Source: a bacterium (GTDB lineage: Bacteria > Vulcanimicrobiota > JABDET01). From it: a DNA stretch of 64,000 nt. The translations under genes were made by a program, and so were the position numbers. The notes under the pieces were generated by a model. That model saw only the letters and a program-made list of their open reading frames with translations. It did not search any database and was not told where the DNA came from. Below are positions 19,545-29,248 of this stretch, in pieces. Position 1 is the first letter of the stretch. The number at the start of each line of letters is the position of its first letter. Where the stretch lies: assembly GCA_021800275.1 (NCBI GenBank), contig JAJYZB010000001.1, positions 124,001 to 188,000 on the forward strand, written 5' to 3'.

Positions 19545-20055
19545 TTAAACCACCTCCTTCAAAATTTTGAATGACCTTGCGAAAAAATTCAGGAATTCTT
19601 TTAGGCTTCCAGAGTTCGTCGTCAACCGCCACGTGGATTGATTCTCCTCTGGCAGCAATAATCGAATCTCCAGCAGCGCCGCTTTTCTTCTCACCCGCAG
19701 AACTCTGCTGATTCACCATTAAAAACTCGAATCGAAAGCTGGACCAGCCCATCTCAGAAACTCGAGTGTAAATTAACAGCAGATCATCGAATCGCACTGG
19801 AGACTCAAATTCGCAGACAGCTTTTTTCACAAGATTATGGAATCCTTTGATAGGTCTTCCTGGTTCAGAAAGGCCGAGATTCCGCAAATATTCCATCCTT
19901 CCCACTTCCATGTAGACAAAAAATGTTCCATGAAAAACGATTCCCATGACGTCAGTTTCAGGCATGCGTACTCGAACCTCGGTAGAAAAACGAAAAGGTT
20001 TAAGGAGCTCTTCTAAATTATCTTCTAGCATGCTCTTTCTCCTCTGATTTCCCAT
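19531..20055 (-). CDS. 4-hydroxybenzoyl-CoA thioesterase-family hotdog protein
   Basis: VRMPETDVMGIVFHGTFFVYMEVGRMEYLRNLG. Confidence 0.8.
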   Translation of the reverse strand: MGNQRRKSMLEDNLEELLKPFRFSTEVRVRMPETDVMGIVFHGTFFVYMEVGRMEYLRNLGLSEPGRPIKGFHNLVKKAVCEFESPVRFDDLLLIYTRVSEMGWSSFRFEFLMVNQQSSAGEKKSGAAGDSIIAARGESIHVAVDDELWKPKRIPEFFRKVIQNFEGGGLSVRD

Positions 20056-20061
20056 CTTATA

Positions 20062-20550
20062 TTAAACTCCTCTGACCAGAACAACCGCTAAAAAAACCAC
20101 GATAACCCCAAAAATCAAATTCAGTCTGCCCAGCCATTTAGCCCAGGATCTAAATTTTCCCGTCTCTCTAGACCCAGGATCCTGTTTAGACAGTTCAACC
20201 GCTTTCCCCCCAATCCAGAGATCATGCAGCAGCGTTAAAACAATGATCACGAGAACCAGAAATAACTTTAAAGCTAAAACTTTACCTAGAGCAGTCTGCA
20301 TAAAAGATGGAGAATATCCCCTGAAATCAATCTGGAGCATGCCGGTTATGATTAAAATGCCCAGAGAAATCCACCCCACAACTCGAAATCTTTTCCCGGC
20401 TTTTTGGAATAAAACAGGATAAACTTTTTCGAGTTCGGGAGACTTAATCACAGGAACCAGCACAAAAGCTAAAAAAAGACTGCCCCCAATCCAGGTCATG
20501 GCAGCTAAAATGTGAATCCAAACACAGATTATATAAATCCAGTGATTCAT
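20062..20550 (-). CDS. CopD family membrane protein
   Basis: WIHILAAMTWIGGSLFL...four TM segments. Confidence 0.75.
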   Translation of the reverse strand: MNHWIYIICVWIHILAAMTWIGGSLFLAFVLVPVIKSPELEKVYPVLFQKAGKRFRVVGWISLGILIITGMLQIDFRGYSPSFMQTALGKVLALKLFLVLVIIVLTLLHDLWIGGKAVELSKQDPGSRETGKFRSWAKWLGRLNLIFGVIVVFLAVVLVRGV

Positions 20551-20582
20551 CTCATAGTATTATATCAGGTATGACCTTAAAA

Positions 20583-20608
20583 AGATATCGGATCAAGATC
20601 CGATATCT
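20583..20608. promoter_or_regulatory. 26-bp perfect palindrome AGATATCGGATC-AA-GATCCGATATCT
   Basis: 12-bp arms read directly, between copD-like (-) and kinase (+). Confidence 0.55.
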
Positions 20609-20704
20609 AAAAATACAGTCGGGAGAGGATTGCGGGAAGCTGGCGCCTTCAGTTATAATAATCTTAACAAGGAAGCCTGGCTCTAACCAGAGAAAAAGTG
20701 GGGT

Positions 20705-21790
20705 ATGATGGAAAGTTATCACCGGCTGCGGAATCGCGCTCTGCGTTTTCCGATTTCATATAAGATTTTAATCGCCAATTCGACTCTGATCGTCCTGTGG
20801 GCTCTGGGCTGTATTCTTTTTTTCTCTCATATTGGAAGCCCTATCCAATGGGGAATAGCTGCCCTTATTTTAATCGCAGGGGTTGTCCTCTGTGTCTTAA
20901 TTAACATGGCATTAATTCATTTAGCTCTTTCTCCTCTGGACAGTTTGTGCAGCAGCATGAATCAAATCGCAGCGGGAAATTTCGAGGTTTGCGCATTCCC
21001 TCATCCTCTTGCCGAAACTCGAATGGCGTCTTGTTTTCACGCTCTAAACCGAATGATGGATGTTATCAGAGAAGAACGAGAACGCTCAGAAACCCTGGCA
21101 AAGCAGATTATTTCTGCTCAAGAAGGAGAAAGAAAACGAATTGCCGGCGAACTCCATGATGAGACCAGCCAGATTTTAGCCACGCTCAGCATTGGACTCG
21201 AAAAACTGAAAATGGATCTCCCTGACTCATCCCCTAACTGCGCTAAATGCAGGGCTGATCTTTACCGTTTAAAAGGATTGACAGATAAAGCGCTTATAGA
21301 GCTGCACCGCCTCACCTTTAATCTCCGTCCCTCTCTCCTGGATGACATGGGACTCAAAGCAGCCTTATCCTCTCTTTTAAGAGAACAGTTAGAAAAAACG
21401 GGAATTCAAGTTCATTTTGAATGGGATGGGAAAGAAATTCGAATTCCTGAAGAGGTTGAAATCTCCATTTTCAGAATTATTCAAGAGGCTGTCACCAATA
21501 TTATTAAATATGCGCATGCTTCTGAAGTCACGCTGACTGTTTGCCAAACTCCTGACCAGGTGAACTTAGTCCTGAAGGATAATGGGATAGGATTTAACCC
21601 GGCAGGGGTTAAACTTGATCACATGAGCCGCTTCGGAATTTATGGGATGAAGGAACGGGTGCTGCTTTTGAACGGAAAATTCGAGCTTCAATCAGAAGCT
21701 GGAAAAGGAACTATGATTTCAGCCAGTATCCCTGTTTTAAAAATAGAAACACTTTACTCAAGGAAAATACAAGAACCTGCTTATGATTAA
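20705..21790 (+). CDS. NarX/DegS-type histidine kinase (HAMP, HisKA_3)
   Basis: ERKRIAGELHDETSQILATL; HATPase IFRIIQEAVTNIIKYAHA. Confidence 0.85.
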   Translation: MMESYHRLRNRALRFPISYKILIANSTLIVLWALGCILFFSHIGSPIQWGIAALILIAGVVLCVLINMALIHLALSPLDSLCSSMNQIAAGNFEVCAFPHPLAETRMASCFHALNRMMDVIREERERSETLAKQIISAQEGERKRIAGELHDETSQILATLSIGLEKLKMDLPDSSPNCAKCRADLYRLKGLTDKALIELHRLTFNLRPSLLDDMGLKAALSSLLREQLEKTGIQVHFEWDGKEIRIPEEVEISIFRIIQEAVTNIIKYAHASEVTLTVCQTPDQVNLVLKDNGIGFNPAGVKLDHMSRFGIYGMKERVLLLNGKFELQSEAGKGTMISASIPVLKIETLYSRKIQEPAYD

Positions 21791-22424
21791 AGTACTTTTA
21801 GCAGATGACCACGCCATTCTCAGGGAAGGATTAAAAAGTTTAATTTCACTGGATCCTGAATTTAAGGTTGTGGGAGAGGCAAATGATGGACTAGAAGCTC
21901 TGGAGATGGCAGGATCTCTAAAACCTGACGTCATCCTCATGGATATCGCCATGCCGGTGATGAATGGGATGGAAGCCACCAAAAAAATTAAAGAAAAATA
22001 CCCCCTCATCAAGGTTCTAATTTTAAGTCAGTATGATTCCCAGGAATATTTATTTAATGTTCTTCAGGCAGGGGCGTCAGGGTATGTTCTGAAACGAAAC
22101 GCCTCGGGCGAGCTTTTCTGGGCGATTAAATCGGTTCATGAAGGGCTAGCTTATTTAACTCCTGCCATGGCTTCCCTCTTGATCAATAACCACTTTAAGG
22201 AAAAAGAACCTGAACCTGATGGCAAGGAGATTTTCACTCCAAGAGAACACGAAGTTTTAAAATTGATCGCAGAAGGATCCACCAATCAGGAAATCGCGGA
22301 AAAACTGATCATTTCTTTAAAAACCGTTCAGACGCACCGATCCCACATTATGGAAAAATTAAACCTGCACGACAGAACAGAACTGATCAAATATGCGCTG
22401 GCTAAAGGGATTATTTCGGTTTAA
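21783..22424 (+). CDS. NarL/LuxR-family response regulator
   Basis: IKVLLADDHAILREGL; LuxR HTH FTPREHEVLKLIAEGSTNQEIAEKL. Confidence 0.9.
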   Translation: MIKVLLADDHAILREGLKSLISLDPEFKVVGEANDGLEALEMAGSLKPDVILMDIAMPVMNGMEATKKIKEKYPLIKVLILSQYDSQEYLFNVLQAGASGYVLKRNASGELFWAIKSVHEGLAYLTPAMASLLINNHFKEKEPEPDGKEIFTPREHEVLKLIAEGSTNQEIAEKLIISLKTVQTHRSHIMEKLNLHDRTELIKYALAKGIISV

Positions 22425-22444
22425 CGCGAGTTAGCCCGAAAAAA

Positions 22445-22903
22445 TTAGCCTGAATATCTTTTCTCATGAATCTCATCCATCGCCTTAAAAATTTCTTTTT
22501 TTTCCATAGGAGAAGCCTCGGTCTCAATCATAGGATAAAGGACGTTTTCCTCTTTGAGATTATGTTTCATCAGGATTTCAAACAGCTCCTTTTCCTCTGC
22601 TCCTGTCTGAAGATCACGCTGAGCGACTTTCTGATGAATCGCTTGCAGGGCTTTGAGAATGGCGCTGTGCTCTTGTTTCATGACTTCTGTTGGACCGGAT
22701 GAAATTCCCGATTTTTTCTCAAAAAACGGAAAAAGAATCTCCTCTTCCCAAAGAATATGCTTCTCCAGCCCCTGTTTAAATTCTTTAAAAAACGACTGGG
22801 CTTCAGAGAAATCCTGCTGCTTAAGATTTTGGAAATTCTCAAAAAGAGCGTCCAAACGACGATGATCTTTTTCGAAAAAAGAGGGAATTGTTGGCACTGA
22901 CAT
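22445..22903 (-). CDS. Hemerythrin-domain protein
   Basis: DHRRLD, HILWEEEILFPFFE, EHSAIL, HNLKEENVLYPMIE. Confidence 0.85.
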   Translation of the reverse strand: MSVPTIPSFFEKDHRRLDALFENFQNLKQQDFSEAQSFFKEFKQGLEKHILWEEEILFPFFEKKSGISSGPTEVMKQEHSAILKALQAIHQKVAQRDLQTGAEEKELFEILMKHNLKEENVLYPMIETEASPMEKKEIFKAMDEIHEKRYSG

Positions 22904-23103
22904 AGATTTAGAATATCAAAATGTAGAAGGGAAAGTCTATCGGATCAAAACCTGATTTTTCCCCTCAAAATCCGAAAATTTCATCTTTAAAATCGTCTTT
23001 AGAACGGATTGCGGGAACCATGAGAGTCTGGTATGCTTAATTTGAAAGTCATGATGTATGATATCTATTCGTGACAAAATTAAAAACAAAAGGAGAAACG
23101 AAA

Positions 23104-23568
23104 ATGAAAAAATCTTATTTTAAAACAGCGGTCCGTCTTCTTTCACTGGCTCTATTGGCAGCCTTATTCATTCCTGCCGCAGGGTTTTCTAATCCTGCCA
23201 GTGGCAACCATCTGATCTTCCAAAGCAAGCCCACCCAATCCGTCGTCAATATCACCATGATCGCCAGTGTTCCCCAATTTAAAAATGGAAAACTAACTGG
23301 AGGCTGGGATCCCAGAAGAATCATCGTTTATCAAGGTCAAACCGTGAATTTAACCATTGAAGCTCTAGATGTCCAGCATATTTTCGCTCTGCCGGCTTAT
23401 GGAATTAAGCAGCCTTTAACACCAGGAAAAAAAGAACAGGTTTCTTTTGTGGCAAACAAAACAGGCATGTTTTTCTTCCAGTGCGATAATAAAGAATGCG
23501 CCCCCATGGCTCTTCACCGCCTGATGGTAGGACAACTTATCGTAAAAGACGAAAAAGACACGCGATAA
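23104..23568 (+). CDS. Secreted cupredoxin, cytochrome c oxidase subunit II / CuA-like
   Basis: Signal peptide; ALDVQHIFALPAYGIK...FFFQCDNKECAPMALHRLM; AGGAG before ATG 23104. Confidence 0.75.
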   Translation: MKKSYFKTAVRLLSLALLAALFIPAAGFSNPASGNHLIFQSKPTQSVVNITMIASVPQFKNGKLTGGWDPRRIIVYQGQTVNLTIEALDVQHIFALPAYGIKQPLTPGKKEQVSFVANKTGMFFFQCDNKECAPMALHRLMVGQLIVKDEKDTR

Positions 23569-23596
23569 GATCCCAATACAATAAGGAGACTCAGAA

Positions 23597-24982
23597 ATGG
23601 CGAGCAAAAACAAGAAAAAAAATAACATCCAAAATCTAGAAACTTACTTGTTCGGCGGAGCCATTCTGGCTCTCTTTTTATTGGCAGTATTCTGCCAGCC
23701 TCGAAGCTCTTATGCTCTGCCTGCTTTTGCTCGTCAGTTAGGTGTAAACTGTGATGAATGCCATACTGTTTGGCCTCGATTAAATTCTTTTGGCAGGCAT
23801 TTTATGGCCATGGGATATATCCAGAAAGGAGCCCATCCAGGCTTCCCAATCGCCGCTAAATTCGCCACTTTTGACCAGTGGAATACCACCACTTCACCTC
23901 CCCCTTCCTCAACTTCAAACAAATTTCTTTTCCCTAATGAAGTTACATTTGCGATTGGAGAAGCTGTTCTTCCAAAAGTAGGAGTCTTTGGAGAAGTGAA
24001 TCTGGATCAAATTAAAAACCCGGTTGGCGGCACTGAAATGTACGCTAATTTTGCCATGGAAAGGATTGCCCTCAGCTTAAGCGAAAAACACCCATCCTCT
24101 GTGGTTTTCTTTAAAGGAAGCCCGTTTGAAGAAGTGGACCCCAATATCTCCTTGGGAAATTTAATTTTAGAAAATTATTTAACCCCTGGAACCCTTGGAA
24201 TGGGTTATCTGTACGATCTGGGTGACCTGTCTGATTATGGAGTGGCTTTAAGCAGTTACTTCACAAAACACAACCGCTGGTACGGGGCAGTCGGATTATC
24301 AACAGGCGGATTGGTTGCCAATAATGATGCAGCCATTCCAGGAAACCCCTTTACCAGTGGAGCCTATGGAACCAATGACTCTGCTGACGGCGCTCTCAGT
24401 TATTTTGGGAGAATTGCCTATGAAGGTGACGTGGGTGAATGGGGAGGAACCTTTAATATTGGAGCAGCAGGATATTATGGACAGCAGAGCTCTACCCTCC
24501 AGCTCCCTGGAACGTTTTACAATTATAATGGATCCATTCAGCGAACCTACCTGGATGCTGGTCTACAAATTCCCACTGACATGTATGATTCTCGGTGGTT
24601 TGAACTGGTGGCAGATTATGGTTATGGTCAGGACCAGAATGTCCATGAATTGAATGCAGCTGGAAACGGTATTCTTCCCCCTTTCAACGGAGAAATAAAG
24701 GGATTTTATGCGGAAACAGATTGGGTTGGATTTAACATGGTTACTCCTTTTATCGCTTATGACCACACCACTCTAACAGCTGCCCCAAGCGCTGGACTTG
24801 AAGCGGCCTTAGGAGCAGTCAATACTCCCAGTGTATGGACTACCAATACCTGGGAATATGGGATTCAATATTATCCTCCTGCTTCCACTAAATTAAGAGT
24901 GCAGCTGTGGTTTCAGCCTTACACAGACAACCTTGGAAACTCAGGGAACCAGGTTAAGATCATGATCACGAAGTGGTTTTGA
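23597..24982 (+). CDS. c-type cytochrome with C-terminal outer-membrane-like domain
   Basis: Single CDECH heme site (GVNCDECHTVWPRLNSFGRHF) plus aromatic beta-strand-rich C-terminus. Confidence 0.7.
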   Translation: MASKNKKKNNIQNLETYLFGGAILALFLLAVFCQPRSSYALPAFARQLGVNCDECHTVWPRLNSFGRHFMAMGYIQKGAHPGFPIAAKFATFDQWNTTTSPPPSSTSNKFLFPNEVTFAIGEAVLPKVGVFGEVNLDQIKNPVGGTEMYANFAMERIALSLSEKHPSSVVFFKGSPFEEVDPNISLGNLILENYLTPGTLGMGYLYDLGDLSDYGVALSSYFTKHNRWYGAVGLSTGGLVANNDAAIPGNPFTSGAYGTNDSADGALSYFGRIAYEGDVGEWGGTFNIGAAGYYGQQSSTLQLPGTFYNYNGSIQRTYLDAGLQIPTDMYDSRWFELVADYGYGQDQNVHELNAAGNGILPPFNGEIKGFYAETDWVGFNMVTPFIAYDHTTLTAAPSAGLEAALGAVNTPSVWTTNTWEYGIQYYPPASTKLRVQLWFQPYTDNLGNSGNQVKIMITKWF

Positions 24983-24995
24983 GTTTCAGGCTGAA

Positions 24996-25415
24996 CTATT
25001 TTATAAACAACTGTCCTGTTTCTTTAACCACCCCGACTTTTTTCGGCGGCAGAACGATCGGAATGGCAGGGGGAGCGAACAGAAAAATGTATTCTGAAAT
25101 TTTCTGAACGTTTCCGCTCAGGGCATAAGTCATTCCACTTGTAAAATCCAGGATTCGCACGGCTGTGTCTTTGTCAAGATTCTGCAAATTTACAATGACC
25201 GCTGAACGGTTTTTCAAGTGGTCAGCCAGTTCTTGAGCTTCTTTCACGCTGGAAGGCTCCATGACCACAATGGCATTGTGGCGAGAAGAGGTTAGTCCAA
25301 CCAGTTTCCCTTTCCATTTTGATTTTTCAGATGGAAGGATAACTTCTTCTTCATCGTTCAGGTCATCCTCAACTGCAAAAAAACTTTTAATCTTTCCCAT
25401 AAACCCTGCTGACAT
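24996..25415 (-). CDS. sepF: Cell division protein SepF
   Basis: VMEPSSVKEAQELADHLKNRSAVIVNLQNLDKDTAVRILDFTSGMTYALSG. Confidence 0.9.
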   Translation of the reverse strand: MSAGFMGKIKSFFAVEDDLNDEEEVILPSEKSKWKGKLVGLTSSRHNAIVVMEPSSVKEAQELADHLKNRSAVIVNLQNLDKDTAVRILDFTSGMTYALSGNVQKISEYIFLFAPPAIPIVLPPKKVGVVKETGQLFIK

Positions 25416-25441
25416 ATTTTCTCCTCCTTAAAAATAGACTC

Positions 25442-26137
25442 TTATGACTTTATCGGCGCTCTTTCCCCAAAAATGGCTCTCCCTATTCGAAGAAGGGTTG
25501 CCCCTTCTTCCACAGCAGCAGAAAAATCTCCGCTCATTCCCATTGAGATTTCAGTAAAGGACTCGCCAAAAACCTGCTCCCTCAACCGCAGAAAAAGGTC
25601 TCTGGTTTCTTTAAAATATCCCCGGGCTGATTCAGCGCCTGAAACAGGCGGCGCCATCATCATCAATCCTTTCCACTGAATCCAGTCTTTTTTTAATTTA
25701 TGCGCTGCACTCAGCAAATCTGAGGGAAGAAAGCCGTACCCCGCTTCTTTTCCCATTTTAATCTGGATCAGAGCGGGAACTTCTTTTTTTTTCTTTTCTC
25801 CAATCTGGCTGAACTTTTCGGCAAGATGTACAGAATCAATGCTGTGAATTAAAGAAAAATTTTCAGCCACTGCTGCTGCCTTATTGGTTTGCACATGCCC
25901 AGTAAAATGCCACAATATGGGAAGATTTCCCAATACCTTCTTTTTTGCGGAAAACTCTTGAAAGTAGTTCTCCCCTATATCTGAAACACCCGCTTCCAAA
26001 ACTTCCACGATCTTTTCTGGCGCTGCTCCCTTTGAAATCGCGACAATTCGGACTCCCCCAGGATCCCTGCCGACTTTAGAACAAGCCGATTCTATCACCT
26101 CCTTAATTTTATTAATTTGCTCTTTTACAGGAGACAT
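25442..26137 (-). CDS. yggS: YggS family PLP homeostasis protein
   Basis: RIVAISKG...DIGENYFQEF...WHFTGHVQTNKA...SMGMSGDFSAAVEEGATLLRIGRAIFG. Confidence 0.9.
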   Translation of the reverse strand: MSPVKEQINKIKEVIESACSKVGRDPGGVRIVAISKGAAPEKIVEVLEAGVSDIGENYFQEFSAKKKVLGNLPILWHFTGHVQTNKAAAVAENFSLIHSIDSVHLAEKFSQIGEKKKKEVPALIQIKMGKEAGYGFLPSDLLSAAHKLKKDWIQWKGLMMMAPPVSGAESARGYFKETRDLFLRLREQVFGESFTEISMGMSGDFSAAVEEGATLLRIGRAIFGERAPIKS

Positions 26138-26148
26138 TAAAGAATTCG

Positions 26149-27744
26149 TCAGTCATAGGTAGGAGCTCCTGTAAAATGACCTTCAATGCCGAGCCTGAAT
26201 TCTGTAGGATGTTCAGCATAAAAAAGGGCGATTTCTTTTGAAACCAAACCCGATTGATAAAGTTTTGTGAGAGACTCGGTAAAAGTTTGCATGCCCTCGC
26301 TTTCACCTTGAGAAATATAAGTGTAAATCTCGCTGGTGTTCCCTTCAGCAATTAAACTGGCGATCGTAGGAGTGGTGATCATGATCTCCACTGCTGGAAC
26401 CCTTCCTGAACCATCTGCTTTGGGAATAAGACGCTGCGACACAACCGCTCTTAAACTGCGAGCCAGAAGTTCTCTAAACTGGCGCTGCTGTTCTCCTGAA
26501 AAAGGATCTAAAATACGGTCAATGGATTGAATAGCATTGGGAGTATGCAGGGTGGATAAAACCAGATGCCCAGTTTCTGCTGCCATAACCGCTGTCCAGA
26601 TTGTCTCGGGGTCTCGCATTTCTCCAATTAGAATGACATTGGGGTCTTGACGAAGCGCCTGTTTTAAAGCGTCAAAAAATGAAGAGGTATCAGCTCCAAT
26701 CTCCCTCTGGCTGATAAAACTTTTTTCATCTTTATGCACATATTCAATGGGATCCTCGATCGTAATAATGTGCTTTTTTTGTGATGAATTAAGATGATGA
26801 ATCATAGAAGCAAGAGTGGTGGATTTCCCATTTCCCGCAGGTCCTGTCACTAAAATTAAACCATGGTTAACCTCGACAATTTTGCCTAAACTATCAGGCA
26901 AATTCAAATCTTGAAAAGATGGAACATCAGCGCTTAAACAGCGAACTGCGGCGCTGACAGCAGACCTTTGAAGATAAGCATTGATCCTGAATCTCCCGTC
27001 GGGAATGGCATAAGCATAATCGACGTACCCCTGCTGATAGAATTTGCGCAGAACAGAGTCTGGCATGGAGTCCAAAATTAATTTTTGCGTATCAGCTTCC
27101 TGAAGAACCGTGTTTCCGACAGGAATCAATTCGCCTTCCAATCTAACCACAGGTCTGACTCCGGGCTTTATGTGCAGATCAGATGCTTTATATTTAATCA
27201 AAACTTTAAGCAGAGTGTTTAAAGTAAAATTGATGGAAGAAGAGTCTTTTATGGTCTTAAAGTAAAAGGGAAGAGCGGAATCAAAGGAGGATTCAGCCGC
27301 AGGAAAATGAGGTTGAGCCTTAAAATTCGATTCTAGTTTGCTCAATCGTTCACTCAATTGGAGCACCTGATTTTGCAACTCGACTAAACCGGGAGTTTCC
27401 TCCCTATCGGATTCGCCTGTGTTTGAAAACTCTGACGAGCTGTCTGTCTGGGTCTGAGCTGCTGCAACTGCAGCCTCTTCTCTTTGAGGTTCATCTGCTG
27501 GTGTTTCTGCTGTTGCTGCAGCAGAAACTCTATTTTCTGAGTCTAATGGTTTTTCGCTTTCTTCCGGCTCCTGCAGGTTTTTGTCAGGATAATTTCTATC
27601 TACCTCTAACTCCTGGAGTGAAACTCCTGCTGCAGAATTCATTTCAGGCTCCATGTTTTCCATGACACTATATGAAACAGAGCTGCTTGACCCGTCCTCT
27701 TGAGATGAACTGTCAGAAACTCCTCTTTTTTTTCGTTTGCTCAT
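26149..27744 (-). CDS. pilT: PilT/PilU-type twitching ATPase with long acidic N-terminal extension
   Basis: GPAGNGKSTTLASMIHHLN, ITIEDPIEYVHKDEKSFISQREIG, GEMRDPETI. Confidence 0.85.
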   Translation of the reverse strand: MSKRKKRGVSDSSSQEDGSSSSVSYSVMENMEPEMNSAAGVSLQELEVDRNYPDKNLQEPEESEKPLDSENRVSAAATAETPADEPQREEAAVAAAQTQTDSSSEFSNTGESDREETPGLVELQNQVLQLSERLSKLESNFKAQPHFPAAESSFDSALPFYFKTIKDSSSINFTLNTLLKVLIKYKASDLHIKPGVRPVVRLEGELIPVGNTVLQEADTQKLILDSMPDSVLRKFYQQGYVDYAYAIPDGRFRINAYLQRSAVSAAVRCLSADVPSFQDLNLPDSLGKIVEVNHGLILVTGPAGNGKSTTLASMIHHLNSSQKKHIITIEDPIEYVHKDEKSFISQREIGADTSSFFDALKQALRQDPNVILIGEMRDPETIWTAVMAAETGHLVLSTLHTPNAIQSIDRILDPFSGEQQRQFRELLARSLRAVVSQRLIPKADGSGRVPAVEIMITTPTIASLIAEGNTSEIYTYISQGESEGMQTFTESLTKLYQSGLVSKEIALFYAEHPTEFRLGIEGHFTGAPTYD

Positions 27745-27840
27745 AAACAGACACCTCTCCTTTCATCAACATCATAAAAACACATGTTAATAAATATTCC
27801 TACTTCCTATAGCAAAACCTTCTAAAAAATAGTTTTAAGA

Positions 27841-29070
27841 TCAACCTTTCTGCCTCCAGGATTCAAAAGGATGAAAAGTATCTTCAACAGCTTCCAGTTG
27901 GTTTAATCTCTGAGACAGATTATCCCGAATCTGGGAAAACGAATCAGGTTCAGTTAACCGGGGAGAAGCTTTAAGCTGGATCACTTGGGCGATAAGGGCG
28001 CGGAGCATGGCAAGAGTTTCAGCCATTTGAGCCTGAATATGAGATTTCAGATCTTCAAGATTCTTTTTTGTTTTTGTCTCCTGCTCCAAAACAGAAGCAG
28101 GAAGAGAAGTCTGGATTTCCCCCTCCTGAAGAGGAATCATCTGGCTTAAAAGTTTGGCCACATTTTTCCAGACTTCATTCAGCTTATTCGCTTTTTCCCG
28201 CAAGGTCTGGAGATCATTCTGAATCCCTTTAAAAGAAGAAGCAAGATCTTTGGGAACCTGTTTCAATTCCTGTTCCAGAGAATTCAAAAGATCATTGATC
28301 TGGAGCAGCATCGGATGGCTTTCCGGTGAAAGTCCTGGTAAAGCTGCAGGAACTTTTGCAGCATCAAAATCTTCTTCAGATTCCCCTTCTGCACGAGATT
28401 TATTTTTTACGATTTGAAGGGCAATAATAAAAATAAAAACTAACGATGTGATTAAAACATCTCTGACTCCAACCCCATTAAAAGCTTCTAGCAGCAAAAC
28501 AAAAACCCCAATGATGGCTAACTCCAAAGGGGTCTTCTTCCTCTTCCGTCTGTTTTTCCTGAGTCCCAAATTCACTCTCACAGAGGGAATCATGCCTTCC
28601 AGATCCTCTTTCAATCGGGCAAGAGAGGGAAGCTGCTGGTTAGAAGCAGAAGTAGATGAGGAATTCTGCGAGATGCTGGCGGGAGGAACAGAAGCTGGCA
28701 GGGCTGCTGTCTGACTGAATACACCAGTTTGGTCTGCAGGACTAACAGAAGAGTTCTGCACTGCCTGACTGCCCGCCTGCCGAATTTCAGTCCGCAAATT
28801 CCCAGCTAAAAGTTTCACTTGATCATAAAGAGCAGGATGTTTAACTTCTGAAACTTCAGTCAAGAGATCCTCGCAAACTCCAAGAGCCTCATGCTGCGAG
28901 CCGCTGTTCCTCAATTCATGCGCATAATTTAATCTGGATCTCAAATGGGCTTCTAATTCACGATCTTCTTTTCGTTTAGAAAAAGAATTTAATAGATATC
29001 CTCCAGCAACAGTGGCGATTAAAGTTCCTCCAACAGTAACTGCCCATAAATTATTTGTCAGATCAATCAA
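27841..29070 (-). CDS. Membrane-anchored coiled-coil protein, unknown function; N-terminus paralogous to 52220..53137
   Basis: N-terminal TM plus NNLWAVTVGGTLIATVAGGYLLNS; second TM mid-protein. Confidence 0.6.
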   Translation of the reverse strand: MIDLTNNLWAVTVGGTLIATVAGGYLLNSFSKRKEDRELEAHLRSRLNYAHELRNSGSQHEALGVCEDLLTEVSEVKHPALYDQVKLLAGNLRTEIRQAGSQAVQNSSVSPADQTGVFSQTAALPASVPPASISQNSSSTSASNQQLPSLARLKEDLEGMIPSVRVNLGLRKNRRKRKKTPLELAIIGVFVLLLEAFNGVGVRDVLITSLVFIFIIALQIVKNKSRAEGESEEDFDAAKVPAALPGLSPESHPMLLQINDLLNSLEQELKQVPKDLASSFKGIQNDLQTLREKANKLNEVWKNVAKLLSQMIPLQEGEIQTSLPASVLEQETKTKKNLEDLKSHIQAQMAETLAMLRALIAQVIQLKASPRLTEPDSFSQIRDNLSQRLNQLEAVEDTFHPFESWRQKG

Positions 29071-29194
29071 GTGTTTCCCCTCTTTTAGAAATTAAATTCA
29101 ACTGACCCAGCTTATTCCCTTGCAGGCATCAGAGACTCAATCAGGAAAAGAGTACACCCACTGCATCAAAATCGGCTGTTTTCTTTACCCCTGA

Positions 29195-29239
29195 GACTCG
29201 ATTCGAAGCCTTGACAGAAGGTATAACTTTTGTTATACT
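29195..29239 (+). promoter_or_regulatory. TA promoter: GACTCGATTCGA box, TTGACA-17 bp-TATACT, dyad GTATAAC-tttt-GTTATAC
   Basis: Elements read directly at 29195-29206, 29211-29216, 29234-29239, dyad 29221-29238. Confidence 0.75.
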
Positions 29240-29248
29240 TGAATTAAA

